A stretch of DNA of 64,000 nucleotides from Undibacterium cyanobacteriorum (GTDB lineage Bacteria; Pseudomonadota; Gammaproteobacteria; Burkholderiales; Burkholderiaceae_D): NCBI RefSeq assembly GCF_031326225.1, contig NZ_CP133720.1, forward strand, positions 744,001-808,000, given 5' to 3'. Of this stretch, positions 59,827 to 64,000 are shown piece by piece; position 1 is the first letter of the stretch, and the number at the start of each line of letters is the position of its first letter. A program made the position numbers and the translations under genes. The notes beneath the pieces are model-generated. The model searched no databases and was not told where the DNA came from. It was given only the letters and a program-made list of their open reading frames with translations.

Positions 59827-62800
59827 TCATTTGCTGAATTCGGCGATCAAGGCACGCGCGGCGTCGAAGTCGAACGCATTCACAAGGTGATCGAGTTTAG
59901 CAAAATCTGTCGCACTAAGGTGATTTTGTAGTGCATTCAACGCAGCTTCATTGAACTCGCCATGCCGTAGCGATTGGTCAAGTTCTTGTAAGTGGCGGCG
60001 ACTGATTTCTGGATCGACAGCTTTGTCAGTATGAGCTCCTTGCAGCGCGCTGCCCTGCGCGGCTGTATCGATCACCGCGAGACTCTCGGCGAGATGATTG
60101 AATTCATCGGCAACTTGGTTAATCTGCGTCTGCCATTGCGGATCCATTGCTGCCGAGTTGGGATCAGTGTTCAAGGCGCCGAGCTCCATTTGTCCTAAAA
60201 GTTGTGTGATGCGTGGCAATGCGAGATTGGCGGCTGCGCCTTTCAGCTTATGCAGCAGAGCAGCCAGCTCGGAATAGCCGTGTTTTTCGTCGACTGCATT
60301 GTATTCCTGCAGACGACCGGCACCGAGCTCAGACTTTCGGTGTGCATTAAGTTCGATGAGATTGATGATGTCCCTTAATTGTTGCGCACTGTCGCCAAAC
60401 TCTTGTTGGAACTGACGCAAAGCTTGTTGATAGCGCTGTTCGCTGCCCCACAGTTGTCGTCCCTTATTCCAATCGATTACAGAACCTTGCAGAACGCTAC
60501 CGACAAGTGTGCTGTTGGGTATTGCTTCTGGCGACACAGCAGGTAATTCGATGTCCAAATTTAAGAGGCGTGCAATCTCTAGGTTGAGCTTGGCTAATTC
60601 GACTGGCTTGTGAACGAAGCCATCCATGCCCGCATCAAGCGCAGCTTGTACGTCCTCCTGCAAAACACTGGCGGAGAGCGCGATGATGGGAGTGCGTTTA
60701 GTTTGTTGTTCTTGTTCGTGTTGGCGAATGGCATGACTGGCCTCGAGCCCGTTCATGACAGGCATTTGTACGTCCATCAAAATAATGTCAAAACTTTGGC
60801 GGGTGGCAGCTTTGTATGCTTCTTGACCATTGGCGACGGTGAGAAGTTGATGCGCATCGCGTTGCAATAGAAGTTGCAAGAGCTCCAAATTTTGCGGAAC
60901 ATCGTCTGCCGCCAAAATCTTTAACGGCGGTAATCTCAGCAAGGGTGTTTCAGTCACAACACTGACCTGATGACCCAAGCTAAGCGGCAGTTCAACATAA
61001 AAGCGACTTCCCTGACCAAGTTCGCTCTCCACCCAAATGCGACCATGCATGAGTTCGATCAATTGTTTGGAGATACTCGTTCCCAAACCTGTGCCGCCAA
61101 AACGTCGACTCATGGAGGCGTCGGCTTGTGCGAAGGGATTGAAAATATGATCGATACGATCGGGAGCGATGCCAATTCCAGTATCGACCACGCACAAGCG
61201 AACTAGCTTGCCATCGAACTCGACTTCTAGGCGTACCTGACCGCGCTCGGTAAATTTGATGGCGTTCCCCACCAGATTGATCAGTATTTGTTGGATGCGC
61301 AAGGCATCGCCTTTGAAGAACTCGGCGGTGTCGTTGGCGTAATCCAAGATCAAGGGCAGATTTTTGTGTTGTGCATTGACGCGCAAACTCGCTAAGACAT
61401 GCATACAGACTTCACGCAAAGAGAAGTCGGCGATTTCTAGTTCAACCGCACCGCGTTCTAATTTAGCGGTATCGAGAATATCGTTGAGCAGACTCAATAA
61501 GGAACGGGCCGAGTTGCGTACCGTGGTCAGATGACGTCTCTGTGTGTCGGTGACAGGGTCATTCAACAACACATCCGTGAAGCCAAGAATCGCATTCATC
61601 GGCGTGCGAATTTCATGACTCATATTGGCAAGGAAGGTATTCTTCGCCGCCGCCGCATATTCCGCTTTGGCCTTGGCCTCGCGCAAATCCTGTTCCATGG
61701 CATGGCGTTCCGAAAGATCGCTGGCAAATTTGATGATTTTGTACGGGCGTCCTTCCGGATCGAAAATAGGGTTGTAACTACCGTGTATCCAAATTTCTTG
61801 GCCTTGTTTGCCGTAGCGTTTGAACTCACCTGACGTATAGATACCACGACGGAGATTCTCCCAAAAATCGAGATAGGATTTATTCGTATCGATGCCAGGT
61901 TCACATAAGATGGAGTGGTGACGCCCTTGCAATTCATCGAGCGTGTAACCGGTCATCTTCAGAAAATTGGCATTGGCGTCGAGGATGGTGCCGAATAGGT
62001 CGAATTCAATTACGGCCAGTGAACGACCAATTGCGTTGACGACGCCTTCGAATTCTGCATTGCGGCGCTTACTATCGGTGAGGTCAGTAATGAAGCCAAC
62101 AAACAAGGTTTCGTTTTGTAGGCTAGCTTCACCGAGACCGAGTCGTAAAGGGAACGTGCTGCGATCTTTGCGTAAGCCAATGAGCTCGCGTCCCGACCCA
62201 ATAATTTTCGCTTGCCCCGTACGCAGATAGTCTTGGATATACCCGTCATGTTGGCCGCGCTGCGGTTCTGGCATCAAGACGCGAATATTTTGTCCCAGTA
62301 CTTCCTTTGCCTGCCAACCGAACATGCGCTCTGCGGCGCTATTGAAGTCGCGAATGATGCCTAGACTGTCGATCGTAATGATGCCATCAACCGCAGTCTC
62401 AACGATGGTTCGGGTTCTCGCCTCAGTCTGCACCATGCGGCGATAGATACTACGATAGCGCAGCAGCGCATTGCCAGCGCCAGTCACTAAGATCGCGAGC
62501 GTCGTAATTCCTGCAATCGAGATCGCTAAGTCCACATTTTCGACGGCTTCTTGGGTGGAATTGGGATTCACCAAAAAATGGGTGGCCTTCATCCCAGTGT
62601 AATGCATCCCGCTGATAGCGATACCGACCACAGTGCCGCTCAGGATATCGATGCGCCGAGAGGACCAAGTTTGGCGGGCAGTCAGCTCGAAACGTAGCCA
62701 TAAAGCAGAGATCGAAAGTACCACCGCAACCACAATCGATACCGCAAAAATCAAGGGATCGAAACGCAACATCAATGACTTGTGCACCGCTGCCATGCCA

Positions 62801-63219
62801 CTATAGTGCATCACACCGATGCCTGCGCCGACGAGCACACCGCTAATCACCAGTTGCCAGCGTGTCACACGCTCTTTGGCGATGAGCAGCAGGGCCACCC
62901 AAGAAGCTAAGAAGCTCGGCAACATCGACAGCACCGTAATGCCTTTATCGTAGCTGGCGGTGCTGCAGACGCTGAAGGCGAGCATACCGATGAAGTGCAT
63001 CGACCATACTCCGGAGCCCAATACAAAAGCACCTGAGGCAAGATAAGTCTGGCGATTCAAATGTCCTTTGTCGGAACGCGCCATATTCGCCAATTGAAAA
63101 GCCATGATGCCGGCCAGAATGGCGACAAACAAGGAGAGAGCGACTAAGGGGAGGTCATAACGTCCACTAAGTAGAGGCAGCGAGGAACTCGAACTCAAGA
63201 AAAAATCATCTAGGTGCAT
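59827..63219 (-). CDS. MHYT-PAS hybrid sensor histidine kinase with REC and HPt domains
   Basis: An 1130-aa membrane kinase. The N-terminus has seven helices with three MHYT motifs (MHFIGM, MHYSGM, MHYTGM), proposed to bind copper and sense gases such as O2, NO or CO. Two PAS domains follow (VDGIITIDSLGIIRDFN; VIEFDLFGTILDANANFLKMTGY), then HisKA with MSHEIRTPMNAILGF, HATPase (NAIKFT, DTGIGI, GTGLGTS), one receiver with Asp in DIILMDVQMPVMNG, and a C-terminal HPt with His in LLHKLKGAAANL. A His-Asp-His relay could deliver phosphate to the HD-GYP regulator encoded next. Confidence 0.94.
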   Translation of the reverse strand: MHLDDFFLSSSSSLPLLSGRYDLPLVALSLFVAILAGIMAFQLANMARSDKGHLNRQTYLASGAFVLGSGVWSMHFIGMLAFSVCSTASYDKGITVLSMLPSFLASWVALLLIAKERVTRWQLVISGVLVGAGIGVMHYSGMAAVHKSLMLRFDPLIFAVSIVVAVVLSISALWLRFELTARQTWSSRRIDILSGTVVGIAISGMHYTGMKATHFLVNPNSTQEAVENVDLAISIAGITTLAILVTGAGNALLRYRSIYRRMVQTEARTRTIVETAVDGIITIDSLGIIRDFNSAAERMFGWQAKEVLGQNIRVLMPEPQRGQHDGYIQDYLRTGQAKIIGSGRELIGLRKDRSTFPLRLGLGEASLQNETLFVGFITDLTDSKRRNAEFEGVVNAIGRSLAVIEFDLFGTILDANANFLKMTGYTLDELQGRHHSILCEPGIDTNKSYLDFWENLRRGIYTSGEFKRYGKQGQEIWIHGSYNPIFDPEGRPYKIIKFASDLSERHAMEQDLREAKAKAEYAAAAKNTFLANMSHEIRTPMNAILGFTDVLLNDPVTDTQRRHLTTVRNSARSLLSLLNDILDTAKLERGAVELEIADFSLREVCMHVLASLRVNAQHKNLPLILDYANDTAEFFKGDALRIQQILINLVGNAIKFTERGQVRLEVEFDGKLVRLCVVDTGIGIAPDRIDHIFNPFAQADASMSRRFGGTGLGTSISKQLIELMHGRIWVESELGQGSRFYVELPLSLGHQVSVVTETPLLRLPPLKILAADDVPQNLELLQLLLQRDAHQLLTVANGQEAYKAATRQSFDIILMDVQMPVMNGLEASHAIRQHEQEQQTKRTPIIALSASVLQEDVQAALDAGMDGFVHKPVELAKLNLEIARLLNLDIELPAVSPEAIPNSTLVGSVLQGSVIDWNKGRQLWGSEQRYQQALRQFQQEFGDSAQQLRDIINLIELNAHRKSELGAGRLQEYNAVDEKHGYSELAALLHKLKGAAANLALPRITQLLGQMELGALNTDPNSAAMDPQWQTQINQVADEFNHLAESLAVIDTAAQGSALQGAHTDKAVDPEISRRHLQELDQSLRHGEFNEAALNALQNHLSATDFAKLDHLVNAFDFDAARALIAEFSK

Positions 63220-64000
63220 AAATCGATCCGCGCAAAGAACTCAAAAAGGACGGCAAGAATGTGTTTGATGATGGAGCCTAAGTTTGAGCTCAGGTTGTGG
63301 CCCAAACACAGGATGGCGCTTTCTTGCTTTTTGGAAATTGATTCTAGACGTAAGAGCAAGAGCTCGCAATCTCTTTCCAAGCTTGTCCCAGATTTCTCGT
63401 TAACGTAAGCCCAAATGCGCCATGTCGACTGTGGTTTTGTATCGAGGAGGGAAAGGATCAGTGCTTGAGAGCAGTGGAGTGTAGTGGAAATGCTGCGGTG
63501 CGCAATAGGGGCTTGTGTTTATGAATCGACCTTTCTAAAATACGCTCGGGTGCGCATTCATGGGAATGCAGCAGGTTAGCGACGGTCGGGCCGCCTCGCG
63601 TGAAAGCTGACTGACTATGAACCCCATTGCGCCTGTCGGCGTGGCCGACGCTGTTTCTCCATCGTTTCTTCTTTTTTTCATTTCTCATCTCGCTCTGATC
63701 TCGGCACAGCTCTTTTGCTTAGTGCACTGGTGGCGTTTTTGGTCCGCCCGAATCGGGTGTTTCATGATGTCACGCAAGTTCGAACTTGCCTTCGGATTGA
63801 TTGTGATTGCCTTTGAATATCGGCCAGAGCGTTGGGATAGTCACCAGCAAAATGTGCTTGGTGTCGATTTGGATCAGGATGCTTCGACGCGACTGTGGTC
63901 GAATGTGGAATGCATCACACAATGGCTAATGGGCAGTTTTTGAGAGTGTGATCGATGCGGGTGAGCGAGTGGTTAAGTGCTACTTGATGCTGGGGCAAGC
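63220..64000. other. No convincing gene in the last 780 bp
   Basis: A plus-strand frame at 63617-63943 (108 codons, with hydrophobic FLLFFISHLALISAQLFCLVHWW-like start) could be a small membrane protein, but it has no ribosome site, ends in unrelated-looking sequence and matches no family I know. The rest shows only short frames. The promoter of the MHYT kinase operon should lie near 63220-63400. Confidence 0.5.

Noticed and set aside
63617..63943. 108-codon plus-strand frame near the window end
   Set aside because: No ribosome site and no recognised family; kept only as a note in the description of the final region.

Overview
The window reads as a gene-dense chromosomal segment of a betaproteobacterium. 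A soluble NAD+-dependent formate dehydrogenase operon (fdsGBA, fdhD, fdsD), ttcA, the adjacent glmU and glmS, MHYT-type signalling and the overall gene style suggest Burkholderiales, most likely an Oxalobacteraceae relative such as Undibacterium. The taxon is an inference from gene content, not from a marker alignment. No rRNA, tRNA, CRISPR array or prophage was recognised.

Left part (1-15.5 kb): the 3' end of an alpha/beta hydrolase gene; a GDT1/UPF0016 cation transporter behind a yybP-ykoY-type manganese riboswitch; an unrecognised protein; a minus-strand pair (receiver-TPR protein, then HDOD protein); a MidA-like methyltransferase with a DUF2905 protein; a pteridine-reductase-like SDR followed by folB and ttcA; a Yip1-like protein followed by a MacAB-like efflux set; and a dicarboxylate/glutamate symporter.

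Middle-left (15.8-32.2 kb): a periplasmic cyclophilin, a CPBP protease and small hypotheticals. Then comes a minus-strand cluster of PepSY-TM, DUF2271, DUF4198, ApbE and flavodoxin-reductase genes behind a promoter whose -35 is covered by a good Fur box; it looks like an iron-responsive extracytoplasmic flavin/electron-transfer system. Next is a CpxRA-like two-component system divergent from a gene for a glycine/proline-rich protein and a Tat-lipoprotein intradiol dioxygenase. The gap between them holds at least six TTTAC boxes on a 10-11 bp pitch, matching the CpxR box. A cytoplasmic papain-like protease, a membrane dipeptidase and a DUF4272 protein follow.

Centre (32.4-41.5 kb): glmU, a relic-rich gap with a possible 29-aa membrane peptide, an Lrp regulator, and glmS. 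Downstream of glmS lies the only clearly accessory part of the window. The last 65 bp of glmS reappear about 765 bp downstream with only synonymous or stop-codon differences, bracketing an unrecognised gene. Then come small same-strand genes of unknown function, a frameshifted IS3-type transposase fragment, a C9 homopolymer hairpin and two attC-like elements. This looks like an insertion hot spot at the glmS 3' end.

Right part (41.5-64 kb): an operon headed by a cyclic-nucleotide-binding domain fused to an SLC13 permease; a methyltransferase; two adjacent photolyase/cryptochrome genes; a GNAT enzyme; a LysR regulator divergent from an AhpD-like protein and a free-standing CZB zinc-binding protein; the fds operon; and an MHYT hybrid histidine kinase with an HD-GYP response regulator. 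The last 780 bp show no convincing gene.
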